Origin: DAOTEJ01 sp035454085
GTDB lineage: Bacteria > Pseudomonadota > Gammaproteobacteria > Burkholderiales > Burkholderiaceae_F
Assembly (NCBI GenBank): GCA_035454085.1
Contig: DAOTEJ010000005.1
Coordinates: 1-64,000, forward strand
Length of the DNA: 64,000 nucleotides
Direction: 5' to 3'
The translations under genes and the position numbers were made by a program. Of the stretch, positions 1 to 8,091 are shown in pieces. Below the pieces are notes generated by a model. That model did not search any database. It was not told the origin of the DNA and was given only the letters and a program-made list of their open reading frames with translations. Within the stretch, counting starts at the first letter, position 1. The number at the start of each line of letters is the position of its first letter.

Positions 1-317
1 GGCATGAACACCAGTCCCCACAGCCCCGTGAACACTCCGACTACCGTGCCCAGCGCCGCGCCGATGATGCCGTAGCGGCTGGCTCCCGCGCGCTTGGCGC
101 CCAGTGCCGTGGCCACGAAGTCCGCGACCACGCCGATCGCGGTGAGCACGCCCAGAATCACCAGCGTGGTCACTGAAATCGCCTCGAAGTGGCCGATCCA
201 GGCCGCGAGCACGATGCCCGCGAAGATCAGCGGCACGCCCGGCAAGGCTGGCAGCACCGTGCCAGCCAGGCCGACGAGCATGAGGATCACGGCGATCGTC
301 CACCACAGCGCATCCAT
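1..317 (-). CDS. DUF456 family membrane protein, 3' end beyond window
   Basis: The minus strand is open from an ATG at 315-317 to the window edge, giving 105 visible residues starting MDALWWTIAVILMLVGLAG. The sequence is almost entirely hydrophobic, with a GTVLPALPGVPLIF segment and a later GAKRAGASRYGIIGAALG segment. Both are characteristic of DUF456 (YqgC-like) inner-membrane proteins, which usually have about 160 residues. No biochemical function is established for the family. It starts 15 bases after the DUF47 gene on the same strand and is probably cotranscribed with it. The missing part is the C-terminus. Confidence 0.8.
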   Translation of the reverse strand, partial: MDALWWTIAVILMLVGLAGTVLPALPGVPLIFAGIVLAAWIGHFEAISVTTLVILGVLTAIGVVADFVATALGAKRAGASRYGIIGAALGTVVGVFTGLWGLVFM

Positions 318-332
318 TGCGGACCCTTCCCT

Positions 333-1007
333 TCAGCGGCGCAGGGCGATGGCCTGCAGGTCGTTGGCCGCATCCTTGCAGCGGTCGGTGAGCGACTCCA
401 GCACTTCGTAGATCGCCTTGAGCTTGACGATCTGGCGGGCATCGGGCTCCTCGCGGAACAGCCGCGACATGGCGGTGCGCATCACGTGGTCGGCCTGCGC
501 CTCGTGCTCGGCGACCTCGCGGCAGGCGCGCACGATGGCCTGCACTCTGCGCGGCTGGCCCAGGCTCGCAAGCGCCTGGTGCAGCAGGCGGGCCGACTGC
601 AGGGTGAGCTCGGCGAGCTTGACCGCCTCGGGCGTGACGCGGGTGACGTGATACAGGTGCAGCGACTGCGCCGCGTCCTCGGTGAGGTCGAGCACGTCGT
701 CGAGGTGATTGGCCAGCGAGTGCACCAGCGGACGCGGACAGGGGGCGAGCCAGGTGGCGCGCAGCGCCGAAAGGATGTCCAGCAGCCCCTCGTCGCCGCG
801 CTTTTCGATGGCCTCGATCTGGCGCACCCTGCCGTCGGAGTCGCGCACGTCGCCCAATAGCTGAGTCAGGGTCTCGGTGGCCTCGACCAGAAGCGCGCCC
901 TGCGCCGCCAGGCTTGCGTACAGCCGGCGGTTGGCGGGCAGTCGCTGGGTAAGCAGGCCGCGCAGCGTGGTGCGTTCGCGGTCCTCGACCAGTCGGGGAG
1001 CGTCCAT
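333..1007 (-). CDS. DUF47 (PhoU-like) phosphate transport accessory protein
   Basis: This 224-residue, mostly helical protein has the DUF47/TIGR00153 layout: helices rich in Glu, Asp and Arg with IEAIEKRGDEG, HSLANHLDDVLDLTEDAA and EHEAQADHVMRT segments. These resemble the metal-binding helices of PhoU. Family members usually accompany a PiT-type phosphate permease and modulate its activity. No permease is visible in this window, so the partner must lie elsewhere. The ATG at 1005-1007 overlaps the dnaB stop by one base (TGATG), suggesting translational coupling. Longer frames reaching into dnaB lack homology there, so this start is preferred. Confidence 0.82.
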   Translation of the reverse strand: MDAPRLVEDRERTTLRGLLTQRLPANRRLYASLAAQGALLVEATETLTQLLGDVRDSDGRVRQIEAIEKRGDEGLLDILSALRATWLAPCPRPLVHSLANHLDDVLDLTEDAAQSLHLYHVTRVTPEAVKLAELTLQSARLLHQALASLGQPRRVQAIVRACREVAEHEAQADHVMRTAMSRLFREEPDARQIVKLKAIYEVLESLTDRCKDAANDLQAIALRR

Positions 1008-2392
1008 CAGAACGGCGCGGCGTGGTGCCCTGAGGCGAGGTTCTCGAAACGCGTGAACTGCCCGTCGAAGCGCAGGTTGACGCGTCCGATGGGGCCGTTG
1101 CGCTGCTTGCCGATGATGATCTCGGCGACGTTCTTGTCGGGCGTGTCGGGGTTGTAGACCTCGTCGCGGTAGATGAACAGGATCACGTCGGCGTCCTGCT
1201 CGATCGCGCCCGACTCGCGCAGGTCGCTCATCACCGGGCGCTTGTCGGTGCGGCTCTCGAGCGAGCGGTTGAGCTGCGAGAGGGCGACCACCGGCACCTT
1301 GAGTTCCTTGGCCAGGCCCTTGAGCCCGCGCGAGATCTCGGAGATCTCGGTGGCGCGGTTCTCGCCGTTGCCGGTGCCGCTCATGAGCTGCAGGTAGTCG
1401 ATGATGATCAGCCCGAGCTGGCCGCATTGGCGCGACAGGCGTCGCGCGCGGGCGCGCAGCTCGAGCGAGTTGAGCGCGGGAGTCTCGTCGATGAACACCG
1501 GCGCCTCGTTCAACTTCTGGATGGCCGTGGTCAGGCGCGGCCAGTCTTCCTCCACCAGGCGCCCGGTGCGCAGGCGCTGCTGGTCGAGGCGGCCCACCGA
1601 GCTCAGCATGCGCAGCGCGAGCTGCTCGGCGCCCATTTCCATCGAGAACACGGCCACCGGCATGCCCTGGGCGATGGACACGTGCTCGCCCACGTTCAGA
1701 GCGAACGAGGTCTTGCCCATCGAAGGTCGGCCCGCGACGATGATCAGGTCACCCGGCTGCAGGCCCGAGGTGCGCGAGTCGAGGTCGACGTAGCCGGTGG
1801 GCACACCGGTCACGTCTGAGGCGCCGGCACGCTCGTAGAGCTCCTGGATGCGCTCGACCACGGTGGTGAGCAGCGGCTCGATCTCCTGGAAGCCCTGCTG
1901 CCCCTTGGCGGCACCCTCCGAGATCTTGAAGACCTTGGACTCGGCCTCGTCGAGGATCTCTTTGGTGTCTCGCCCCTGCGGATTGAGCGCGCTGGTGGCG
2001 ATCTCGTCGCCCACCGTGACCAGTTGGCGCAGCACCGAGCGCTCGCGCACGATCTCGGCGTAGCGGCGAATGTTGGCCGCCGAGGGCGTGTTCTGCGCCA
2101 GCGAGTTGAGGTAGAGCAGCCCGCCGGCAGCGTCGGCCCGCCCGGCGTTCTGCAGAGACTCGTAGACAGTGACGGCGTCGGCGGGACGGTTGGCGCCGAT
2201 CAGCCGCGCGATGTGCTGGAACACCAGCCGGTGCTCCTGGCGATAGAAGTCCTCGGCCGTCACCTGATCGGCGATGCGGTCCCAGGCGGCGTTGTCGAGC
2301 AACAGGCCGCCGAGCACCGACTGCTCGGCCTCGAGCGAGTGCGGCGGCGTGCGCAGTGCCGCGAGTTGGGGGTCCACGCTGGGCTGGTTCAC
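1007..2392 (-). CDS. dnaB: Replicative DNA helicase DnaB
   Basis: This 461-residue hexameric 5'-3' helicase unwinds DNA at the replication fork and recruits primase. The N-terminal domain shows the family opening (HSLEAEQSVLGGLLLDN). The RecA-like C-terminal domain carries Walker A GRPSMGKTS near residue 221, Walker B-type LIIIDYLQLM and the late SDLRESGAIEQDADVI motif. The length matches E. coli DnaB (471). The start is GTG at 2390-2392 with no strong Shine-Dalgarno sequence. It lies downstream of the rpsF-rplI operon but is separated from it by an intrinsic terminator. The rpsF..rplI-dnaB order is common in proteobacteria. Confidence 0.97.
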   Translation of the reverse strand: MNQPSVDPQLAALRTPPHSLEAEQSVLGGLLLDNAAWDRIADQVTAEDFYRQEHRLVFQHIARLIGANRPADAVTVYESLQNAGRADAAGGLLYLNSLAQNTPSAANIRRYAEIVRERSVLRQLVTVGDEIATSALNPQGRDTKEILDEAESKVFKISEGAAKGQQGFQEIEPLLTTVVERIQELYERAGASDVTGVPTGYVDLDSRTSGLQPGDLIIVAGRPSMGKTSFALNVGEHVSIAQGMPVAVFSMEMGAEQLALRMLSSVGRLDQQRLRTGRLVEEDWPRLTTAIQKLNEAPVFIDETPALNSLELRARARRLSRQCGQLGLIIIDYLQLMSGTGNGENRATEISEISRGLKGLAKELKVPVVALSQLNRSLESRTDKRPVMSDLRESGAIEQDADVILFIYRDEVYNPDTPDKNVAEIIIGKQRNGPIGRVNLRFDGQFTRFENLASGHHAAPF

Positions 2393-2473
2393 GATGGGAG
2401 ATGTTGGAGCAGGAAGTCGGGCCGGCGCCCGGGCAGGCGAGGACTATAGCGCCCGCCGCCCGGCGGGCAGCGG

Positions 2474-2506
2474 GCAAAAAAAGGGCGGCAGGGGTCGCCT
2501 GCCGCC
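2474..2506 (-). terminator. Intrinsic terminator after rplI
   Basis: A 9-bp perfect G+C-rich stem pairs GGCGGCAGG (2484-2492) with CCTGCCGCC (2498-2506) across a 5-base loop. On the minus strand it is followed by CC and a run of seven T residues. It should end transcription of the ribosomal protein operon between rplI and dnaB, so dnaB probably has its own promoter in the remaining leader. Confidence 0.88.
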
Positions 2507-2528
2507 GTCTTGCGGGGTGCGGGCCGAA

Positions 2529-2981
2529 TCAGGCGCCTTCGGGCACCACGTCGACCGTCACGTCGGCCACCACGTCACCGTGCAGCGCGATCTTCAGCGG
2601 GAACTGGCCCAGCGTCTTGATCGCGCCCATCGGGGTGCGCACCTGCGACTTGTGGATCTCGAAGCCCAGCTTGCCCAGGGCCTCGGCGACGTCGAAGTTG
2701 GTCACCGAACCGAACAGGCGACCGTCGACGCCGGACTTGGCGGAGACCCGCACCGCCGTGCCGTTGAGCTTCTCGCCCAGGGCCTGCGCCGCGGCGAGCT
2801 TGTCGGCCTGGGTCTTCTCGAGGTCCGCGCGACGCGCCTCGAACTCCTTGATGGCCGACTGCGTGGCGCGCTTGGCCTTGCCGTGCGGGATGAGGAAATT
2901 GCGGGCGTAGCCGTCCTTGACCTTGACGACATCGCCCAGTTGGCCGAGGTTGACGACCTTCTCGAGCAGGATGATCTGCAT
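2529..2981 (-). CDS. rplI: 50S ribosomal protein L9
   Basis: This 150-residue protein binds 23S rRNA. It starts MQIILLEKVVNLGQLGD and continues KVKDGYARNFLIPHGKA, the diagnostic L9 N-terminal RNA-binding domain. A charged connecting helix (residues about 41-75) leads into the C-terminal domain. The length equals that of E. coli L9 (149). It is the last gene of the rpsF-priB-rpsR-rplI operon, 15 bases after rpsR, and is followed by a strong terminator. Confidence 0.98.
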   Translation of the reverse strand: MQIILLEKVVNLGQLGDVVKVKDGYARNFLIPHGKAKRATQSAIKEFEARRADLEKTQADKLAAAQALGEKLNGTAVRVSAKSGVDGRLFGSVTNFDVAEALGKLGFEIHKSQVRTPMGAIKTLGQFPLKIALHGDVVADVTVDVVPEGA

Positions 2982-2996
2982 TCTGGTCCCCTGCGC

Positions 2997-3275
2997 TTAG
3001 TGTTGATCGGTATACGGCAGCAGCGCCAGGAAACGCGCGCGCTTGATCGCGGTGTCGAGCTGGCGCTGGTAGTGCGCCTTCGTCCCGGTCAGGCGGGCCG
3101 GCATGATCTTGCCGTTTTCCTGGATGAAGTCGCGCAGCGTCTCCACGTCCTTGTAGTCGATCTGCTCGACGCCCTCGACGGTGAAGCGGCAGAACTTCTT
3201 GCGCTTGAACAGCGCGTTTTGCTGGCCGGGACGGCGCGGCTTGCCCTTGCCCTTGCCTCGTGCACCAAAAGCCAT
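2997..3275 (-). CDS. rpsR: 30S ribosomal protein S18
   Basis: This 92-residue protein of the 30S platform binds as a heterodimer with S6. The core reads KKFCRFTVEGVEQIDYKD, then LRDFIQENGKIMPARLTGT and YQRQLDTAIKRARFLALLPY, the standard S18 fold. The first 18 residues form a Gly/Lys/Arg-rich tail (AFGARGKGKGKPRRPG), somewhat longer than in E. coli S18 (75 residues) and typical of betaproteobacteria. It starts two bases after the priB stop, so coupled translation is likely. Confidence 0.98.
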   Translation of the reverse strand: MAFGARGKGKGKPRRPGQQNALFKRKKFCRFTVEGVEQIDYKDVETLRDFIQENGKIMPARLTGTKAHYQRQLDTAIKRARFLALLPYTDQH

Positions 3276-3277
3276 GG

Positions 3278-3571
3278 TCAGACTCCTCTTGCGTATTCTG
3301 TGATGTGAACGATCAGTCTTTGCGAACGTCGGCTGCGCGGGGCGATGAAGCCGCTGAGCGTGAGCACCTGTCCGAGCGGCTCGACGTTCAGTGCGCTGGC
3401 CACGGGGCCAAGCGCGATGGCGTCGAACTCGAAGTCCAGGGTGCGCTCGCTGCCCGCCTCGGTCACGGCCCCCTCGTGGCGGAAGCCGATCTGTGCGACC
3501 GCGACTCCCGCCGGCGTGTAGCGCAGCGCTGCACGCTCGATGGGGACGGCGCGGATGGCGAGCCGGTTCAC
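3278..3571 (-). CDS. priB: Primosomal replication protein N (PriB)
   Basis: This 97-residue OB-fold single-stranded-DNA-binding protein links PriA to DnaT/DnaC-type loading during replication restart. The N-terminus NRLAIRAVPIERAALRYTP and the AVAQIGFRHEG strand match PriB. Its position between rpsF and rpsR is diagnostic. The start is GTG at 3569-3571, chosen because the conserved NRL motif begins at residue 2. The purine run GGGAG directly abuts this GTG, an unusually tight spacing. Reading the frame further upstream runs into rpsF without homology. Confidence 0.9.
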   Translation of the reverse strand: MNRLAIRAVPIERAALRYTPAGVAVAQIGFRHEGAVTEAGSERTLDFEFDAIALGPVASALNVEPLGQVLTLSGFIAPRSRRSQRLIVHITEYARGV

Positions 3572-3591
3572 CTCCCGGGCGCGCGCGGCAC

Positions 3592-3960
3592 TTAAGCCTG
3601 CGCCGCCGCCTCCGCCGCAGCCTTCTTGGCCTCTTCCTTCTCGACGACCTTCATCATCGGCGAGGGCGAGGACTGGGCCTTCTTCGTGCCGATGGTGAGA
3701 TGGCGCAGCACGGCGTCGTTGTAGCGGAAGCCGTTTTCCATCTCGTCGAGGGTCTTCTGGTCGCACTCGATGTTCATGAGCACGTAGTGCGCCTTGACCA
3801 GCTTTTCGATCGGGTAGGCAAGCTGACGACGGCCCCAGTCCTCGACGCGATGGATCTGGCCGCCCTGGCTGGTGACGAGCGTGGTGTAGCGCTCGATCAT
3901 GCCGGGCACCTGCTCGCTCTGGTCCGGGTGGACAATGAAACAGATTTCGTAGTGACGCAT
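3592..3960 (-). CDS. rpsF: 30S ribosomal protein S6
   Basis: This 122-residue protein starts MRHYEICFIVHPDQSEQVPG. It contains VEDWGRRQLAYPIEKLVKAHYVLMNIE, read here as the two halves VEDWGRRQLAYPIEK and AHYVLMNIE, the S6 beta-alpha-beta core. S6 binds the central domain of 16S rRNA together with S18, encoded two genes downstream. The C-terminus ends in a Lys/Glu/Ala-rich tail. It is the first gene of the operon, and a purine run (GAGGCTCA) precedes the ATG. A candidate promoter lies about 70 bases upstream. Confidence 0.98.
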   Translation of the reverse strand: MRHYEICFIVHPDQSEQVPGMIERYTTLVTSQGGQIHRVEDWGRRQLAYPIEKLVKAHYVLMNIECDQKTLDEMENGFRYNDAVLRHLTIGTKKAQSSPSPMMKVVEKEEAKKAAAEAAAQA

Positions 3961-4027
3961 TGAGCCTCCTTGTGGATGTAGCCACCCGGGGCGTCGTCCG
4001 GTGTGGCAAGGGCATGGAAAGCTTTGA

Positions 4028-4057
4028 ATTGTATCGCAAATTCGCTCGGCGGAGCAA
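4028..4057 (-). promoter_or_regulatory. Candidate sigma-70 promoter for the rpsF operon
   Basis: On the minus strand a TACAAT -10 element (4033-4028) lies 18 bases after a weak TTGCTC -35 element (4057-4052). It falls in the only A+T-rich patch of the 160-base rlmB-rpsF gap. The -10 is good; the -35 matches only three of six positions. Confidence 0.45.
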
Positions 4058-4120
4058 AGCGCGCAAGCTCCTGGCGCCCCACCCCCGGGGCAACCCGAAC
4101 GCTGAGCGGCCGCCCTGCGG

Positions 4121-4873
4121 CTAGACGGCCGGCCCAGCGGCGCGTCGCTGGCGCACCGACTCGTACAGGCAGATGCCCGCCGCGACCGACACGTTCAGGC
4201 TTTCGACCGCGCCCAGCAGAGGAATGGCGGCCAGGGCGTCGCAGCGCTCGCGCGTGAGGCGGCGCATGCCCTCGCCCTCGGCCCCGAGCACCCAGGCGAA
4301 GGGCCCGGTCTGGTCGATTTCGTAGAGCGAGTGCTGCGCTTCGCCCGCCGCGCCCACCACGCGCACCCCCTCGGCCTGCAGGTCGGTGATGGCGCGCGCG
4401 AGGTTGGTCACCGAAATCAGCGGCACCGACTCGCCCGCGCCCGCCGCCGCCTTGAGCGTGGCCACACCCAGGCCAGCGGAGCGGTCGCGCGGCACGATCA
4501 CCGCCTGCACCCCGGCGGCATCGGCCACTCGCAGGCAGGCGCCCAGGTTGCGCGGATCGGTCACTCCGTCGAGCACCAGCAGCAGCGAGCGCGGCGTGAT
4601 GGCGTCGAGCAACTGATCGAAATCGAGCTTGGGCTCCAGTTCGCGGGCCAGCGCCACGGCCCCCTGGTGCGGAACGTCGCCCGCCAGGCCACGCAGTCGC
4701 TGCGCGTCGGCGGCGACGACGCGCACCCCCGCGGCCTCGAGCCGCTGGCGCAGCTCACGCATGCGCGCGTCGCGGCGGCTCGGATCGAGGTATGCGACCT
4801 CGATCGACTCGGGTGCGTGGCGCAGCCGTGCGCCGATCGCATGGAAGCCCCCGAGGATGGTCTCGCGGCTCAC
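4121..4873 (-). CDS. rlmB: 23S rRNA (guanosine-2251-2'-O)-methyltransferase
   Basis: This 250-residue SpoU/TrmH-family knotted methyltransferase uses S-adenosylmethionine to methylate G2251 in the P loop of 23S rRNA. The N-terminal substrate-binding domain reads GGFHAIGARLRHAPESI. The catalytic domain has the three SpoU motifs: VLDGVTDPRNLGACLR, WVLGAEGEGMRRLT and PLLGAVESLNVSVAAGICLYE. The start is GTG at 4871-4873, directly after the TAG stop of rnr with no intervening base. The rnr-rlmB pairing is conserved in proteobacteria and supports the assignment over a tRNA methyltransferase. Confidence 0.94.
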   Translation of the reverse strand: MSRETILGGFHAIGARLRHAPESIEVAYLDPSRRDARMRELRQRLEAAGVRVVAADAQRLRGLAGDVPHQGAVALARELEPKLDFDQLLDAITPRSLLLVLDGVTDPRNLGACLRVADAAGVQAVIVPRDRSAGLGVATLKAAAGAGESVPLISVTNLARAITDLQAEGVRVVGAAGEAQHSLYEIDQTGPFAWVLGAEGEGMRRLTRERCDALAAIPLLGAVESLNVSVAAGICLYESVRQRRAAGPAV

Positions 4874-7303
4874 CTAGCGCCCCTTGGCCGGGCGTCGCGC
4901 GCTCTTCCCCGCCTTGCCCGATTGAGGCGCCGGCTCGCGGCTCTTGCGCGTCGCGGCCTTGCGCCCTTGTACCGCGTGCTGGCGCGCGCGGCGCTCCTCG
5001 ACGCTCTCGCCCTTGCGCGCGGCCTTCTGGCGCGGCTCGGCGGGCGTCGCGAGCAGCGTCTTGCGGTCGGTGGGCCGCTCGAGCTTGAACTCGATGCGAC
5101 GCGCCTCGAGGTCGACCCGCGCCACCTGCACGTGCACGCGGTCACCGAGGCGATAGCGCAAGCCGGTGCGCTCGCCGCGCAGTTCGTGCAGGGAGTCGTT
5201 GAAGAGGAAATACTCGGAGCCCAGCTCGGACACGTGCACCAGACCCTCGACGTACAGGTCGTCGAGCACCACGAAGATGCCGAAGGGCACCACCGAGGCC
5301 ACCGTGCCGGTGAAGGACTCTCCCACGCGTTCGCGCATGAAGTAGCTCTTGAGCCAGGCTTCTACGTCGCGCGAGGCCTCGTCGGCGCGGCGCTCGTTGG
5401 CCGAGCACAGCAGGCCCAGGCGTTCCCAGACCTCGGTGCCGGGTGGCGCGCTGCGTGCCTCGGCCGGCGGGGTGCGGTTGAGTGCTCGCGCCCCACGCGG
5501 CGCGGCGGCGGGCTGCGGCGTCACGAGCAGCTGCGGCTGATAGCGCTTGCCGGCGATCACCGCCTTGATCGCGCGGTGCACGAGCAGGTCGGGGTAGCGG
5601 CGGATGGGCGAGGTGAAGTGGGCGTAGGCGGGGTAGGCAAGGCCAAAGTGGCCCGCGTTGTGCGGCGTGTAGATCGCCTGCTGCATCGAGCGCAGCAGCA
5701 CCGTCTGCAGCAGTTGGGCGTCGGGCCGGGTGGCGATGCGGCGCATCAGCTGCGCGTAGTCGGCCGGCTCGGGCGCGTCGCCGCCCTCGAGCACGAGTGC
5801 CAGGCTGCGCAGCAGGGTGCGCAGGGTCTCGAGCCGCTCGGGCGTCGGTCCCTCGTGCACGCGGTACAGGCAGGGCTGCTTGTTGCGATCGAGGAAGTCG
5901 GCGGCGCAGGTGTTGGCCGCCAGCATGCACTCCTCGATCAGGCGGTGTGCGTCGTTGCGCACCCGGGGAAGGATCTTGTCGATGCGCCCGTTGGCGTCGC
6001 AGACGATGTAGGTCTCGGTGGTCTCGAACTCGATCGCGCCGCGCACCCCGCGCGCCGCGGCCAGGGTCTCGTAGAGCGCGTGAAGCTCGGTCAGCTGCGG
6101 CATGAGCTCGGCACGCTTGAGCGCCGCACGGCTGCCGGGCACGGACAGGGCCTCCCAGACCTCGGTGTAGGTCAGCCGCGCGTGCGAGTGGATCACCGCC
6201 GGATAAAACTGGTAGGCCTCGACCACGCCCTTGGCGTTCACCACGCAGTCGCACACCAGCACCAGGCGATCGACCTGAGGATTGAGCGAGCACAGCCCGT
6301 TCGAGAGCTTCTCGGGCAGCATGGGAATCACGCGCCGCGGGAAGTAGACCGAGGTCGAGCGGTTCTGGGCCTCGGCGTCGAGCGCGTCGCCCGGCTGCAC
6401 GTAGTGCGAAACATCGGCGATGGCCACCAGCAGCCGCCACCCCTTCTTGCGCCCCTTGATCGGCTCGCAGTAGACCGCGTCGTCGAAGTCGCGTGCGTCC
6501 TCGCCATCGATGGTCACGAAAGGCACGTCGCGCAGATCGACGCGGTTGCGCAGGTCGCGCGGCATGACCGCGTCGGGCAGGCGCTCCGCGGCCTCGAGCG
6601 TGGCGGGCGGGAACTCGTGCGGCACGCCGAACTTGCGCACGGCGATCTCTATTTCCATGCCCGGGTCGTCGATTTCGCCCAGCACCTCGATGACGCGCCC
6701 CACCGCCTGAACGTAGCTCGCGGGCTGTTGCACGATCTCGACCACGACCACCTGGCCGTGCTGCGCGCCGCCGGCCGCGCCAGGCGGCACGAGGATGTCG
6801 TGGCGGATGCGCTGGTCCTCGGGGGCGACGATCAGCACGCCCCGCTCGTTGAGCAGGCGGCCGACGAGCTGGTTGGTGCGACGCTCGGTGACCTCGACGA
6901 TCTCGCCCAGCGGCCGGCCGCGGCGATCCTCGCCCGACACGCGCGCGAGCACGCGGTCGCCGTGCAGGACCTTGGCCATCTCGTGCTCGGGCAGCACCAG
7001 ATCCTGGCCACCGTCCTCGCGGATCAGGAAGCCGTACCCCTCGCGATGCCCCTGAACCTGGCCGGCCAGCAAATTGGCGCGCGCCGCTACCAGCAGCAGG
7101 CCGGCGCGATTGCGCACCACCTGTCCGCTGCGCTCAAGCTGTGCAAGATCTTCGTCGAAGGCACCCTGCCCGGCGGCGGTGACTCCGACCCTCTCGGCAA
7201 GCTGGGCGAGGGTCAGCGGCGCGCGTGCCGCGGCCAGTTCGGCCAGCAGACGGGCCGCCCCTTCCGGGGTCTCGGTGGCGGGCTTGACGCGACGGCCGCT
7301 CAT
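4874..7303 (-). CDS. rnr: Ribonuclease R
   Basis: This 809-residue processive 3'-5' exoribonuclease degrades structured RNA. Order: cold-shock domains (QVQGHREGYGFLIREDGG), the RNB catalytic domain with the Asp-rich motif TIDGEDARDFDDAVYCE, and an S1 domain (GESFTGTVASVVPFGIFVVL). It ends in a Lys/Arg-rich tail of about 70 residues that may aid RNA unwinding. The RNB domain holds a Pro/Ala-rich insert before the conserved ANERRADEASRDVEAWL. The ATG at 7303 is preferred because GGGAAG lies 7 bases upstream. An in-frame ATG at 7372 adds 23 unconserved residues and has no such site. Confidence 0.95.
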   Translation of the reverse strand: MSGRRVKPATETPEGAARLLAELAAARAPLTLAQLAERVGVTAAGQGAFDEDLAQLERSGQVVRNRAGLLLVAARANLLAGQVQGHREGYGFLIREDGGQDLVLPEHEMAKVLHGDRVLARVSGEDRRGRPLGEIVEVTERRTNQLVGRLLNERGVLIVAPEDQRIRHDILVPPGAAGGAQHGQVVVVEIVQQPASYVQAVGRVIEVLGEIDDPGMEIEIAVRKFGVPHEFPPATLEAAERLPDAVMPRDLRNRVDLRDVPFVTIDGEDARDFDDAVYCEPIKGRKKGWRLLVAIADVSHYVQPGDALDAEAQNRSTSVYFPRRVIPMLPEKLSNGLCSLNPQVDRLVLVCDCVVNAKGVVEAYQFYPAVIHSHARLTYTEVWEALSVPGSRAALKRAELMPQLTELHALYETLAAARGVRGAIEFETTETYIVCDANGRIDKILPRVRNDAHRLIEECMLAANTCAADFLDRNKQPCLYRVHEGPTPERLETLRTLLRSLALVLEGGDAPEPADYAQLMRRIATRPDAQLLQTVLLRSMQQAIYTPHNAGHFGLAYPAYAHFTSPIRRYPDLLVHRAIKAVIAGKRYQPQLLVTPQPAAAPRGARALNRTPPAEARSAPPGTEVWERLGLLCSANERRADEASRDVEAWLKSYFMRERVGESFTGTVASVVPFGIFVVLDDLYVEGLVHVSELGSEYFLFNDSLHELRGERTGLRYRLGDRVHVQVARVDLEARRIEFKLERPTDRKTLLATPAEPRQKAARKGESVEERRARQHAVQGRKAATRKSREPAPQSGKAGKSARRPAKGR

Positions 7304-7361
7304 TCGTGCTTCCCGCGCGCGAACGCGCCTTCGATCATCTTCAGCAATTCTTGTGCCCGAT

Positions 7362-7390
7362 TTGACAAGCAATTTTCCATTGAACAGAAT
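7362..7390 (+). promoter_or_regulatory. Sigma-70 promoter of tRNA-Leu
   Basis: A perfect TTGACA -35 box (7362-7367) is separated by exactly 17 bases from a CAGAAT -10 box (7385-7390; four of six consensus). The predicted start is near 7397, about ten bases before the mature tRNA 5' end. It is the best promoter in the window by eye. Confidence 0.75.
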
Positions 7391-7406
7391 TCGCGTCTGC
7401 CCCTAA

Positions 7407-7491
<85 letters not shown>

Positions 7492-7506
7492 AGGCTAGTC
7501 TTTCAG

Positions 7507-7548
7507 GACCCCGCAGCCGCTCGCGCGCCTGCGGGGTCGTTCATTTCT
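7507..7548 (+). terminator. Terminator of tRNA-Leu
   Basis: A perfect 10-bp stem pairs GACCCCGCAG (7507-7516) with CTGCGGGGTC (7529-7538) across a 12-base loop. On the plus strand it is followed by GTTCATTTCT. The T tract is interrupted, but the position 16 bases after the tRNA fits. The stem also lies just past the stop of the facing phosphoribosyltransferase gene and might act on both strands. Confidence 0.6.
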
Positions 7549-8065
7549 GGGTGCCGAGCCGCGCCACGAGCTCGTGCGGACGCAACTCGTCGTACTCCTC
7601 GAAAGGCTGGTGGATCCAGGGGTTTTCGGGAAGGTACTCGACGAAGTAATCCGGCTCGACCACCGAACAGCCCTTGTACCAGAGCACGGCGGTGCGCACC
7701 TCGGTGACCTCGGGGAAGCGGCGCTTCAGGTGCTCGATCACGCGGGTGAGCGTCACGCCCGAATCCACCAGGTCATCGACCAGCAGCAGCCTGCCGCGCG
7801 GACTGCCGCGCGTGACGGTGATGAACTCGGCAATGTCGAGCTCGCCCTGCTGGGTTCCAGCCGCTTCCCGGTACGAGCTGGCGGCCAGGATGGCGAGCGG
7901 CATCTCGTAGATGCGCGACAGGATGTCGCCCACGCGCAGGCCGCCGCGCGCCAGACACAGGATCGAGTCGAAGGCCCAGCCTGATTCGTGAATCTGCAAC
8001 GCCAGGCGCTCGATCAGGCGGTGATAGTCGGTCCAGCTGACGTACAGGTCGGGCTTGGCGCTCAC
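7541..8065 (-). CDS. Purine-type phosphoribosyltransferase (COG2236)
   Basis: This 174-residue type I phosphoribosyltransferase begins SAKPDLYVSWTDYHRLI. It has the PRPP-binding signature LLLVDDLVDSGVTL and an upstream GGLRVGDILSR loop. It ends with the WIHQPFEEYDEL region seen in COG2236 proteins related to xanthine/hypoxanthine phosphoribosyltransferases. It would join a purine base (or similar) to PRPP; the exact base is not readable. The GTG at 8063-8065 is chosen because GGAG lies six bases upstream. It follows purA by 26 bases, which supports a purine-salvage role. Confidence 0.86.
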   Translation of the reverse strand: MSAKPDLYVSWTDYHRLIERLALQIHESGWAFDSILCLARGGLRVGDILSRIYEMPLAILAASSYREAAGTQQGELDIAEFITVTRGSPRGRLLLVDDLVDSGVTLTRVIEHLKRRFPEVTEVRTAVLWYKGCSVVEPDYFVEYLPENPWIHQPFEEYDELRPHELVARLGTQK

Positions 8066-8091
8066 GACGGACTCCGCATCGGGCAAGGCGC

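Noticed and set aside
7304..7372. Upstream ATG at 7372 as the rnr start
   Set aside because: It adds residues absent from the family, lies over the tRNA-Leu promoter region and lacks a ribosome-binding site; the ATG at 7303 has GGGAAG at good spacing.
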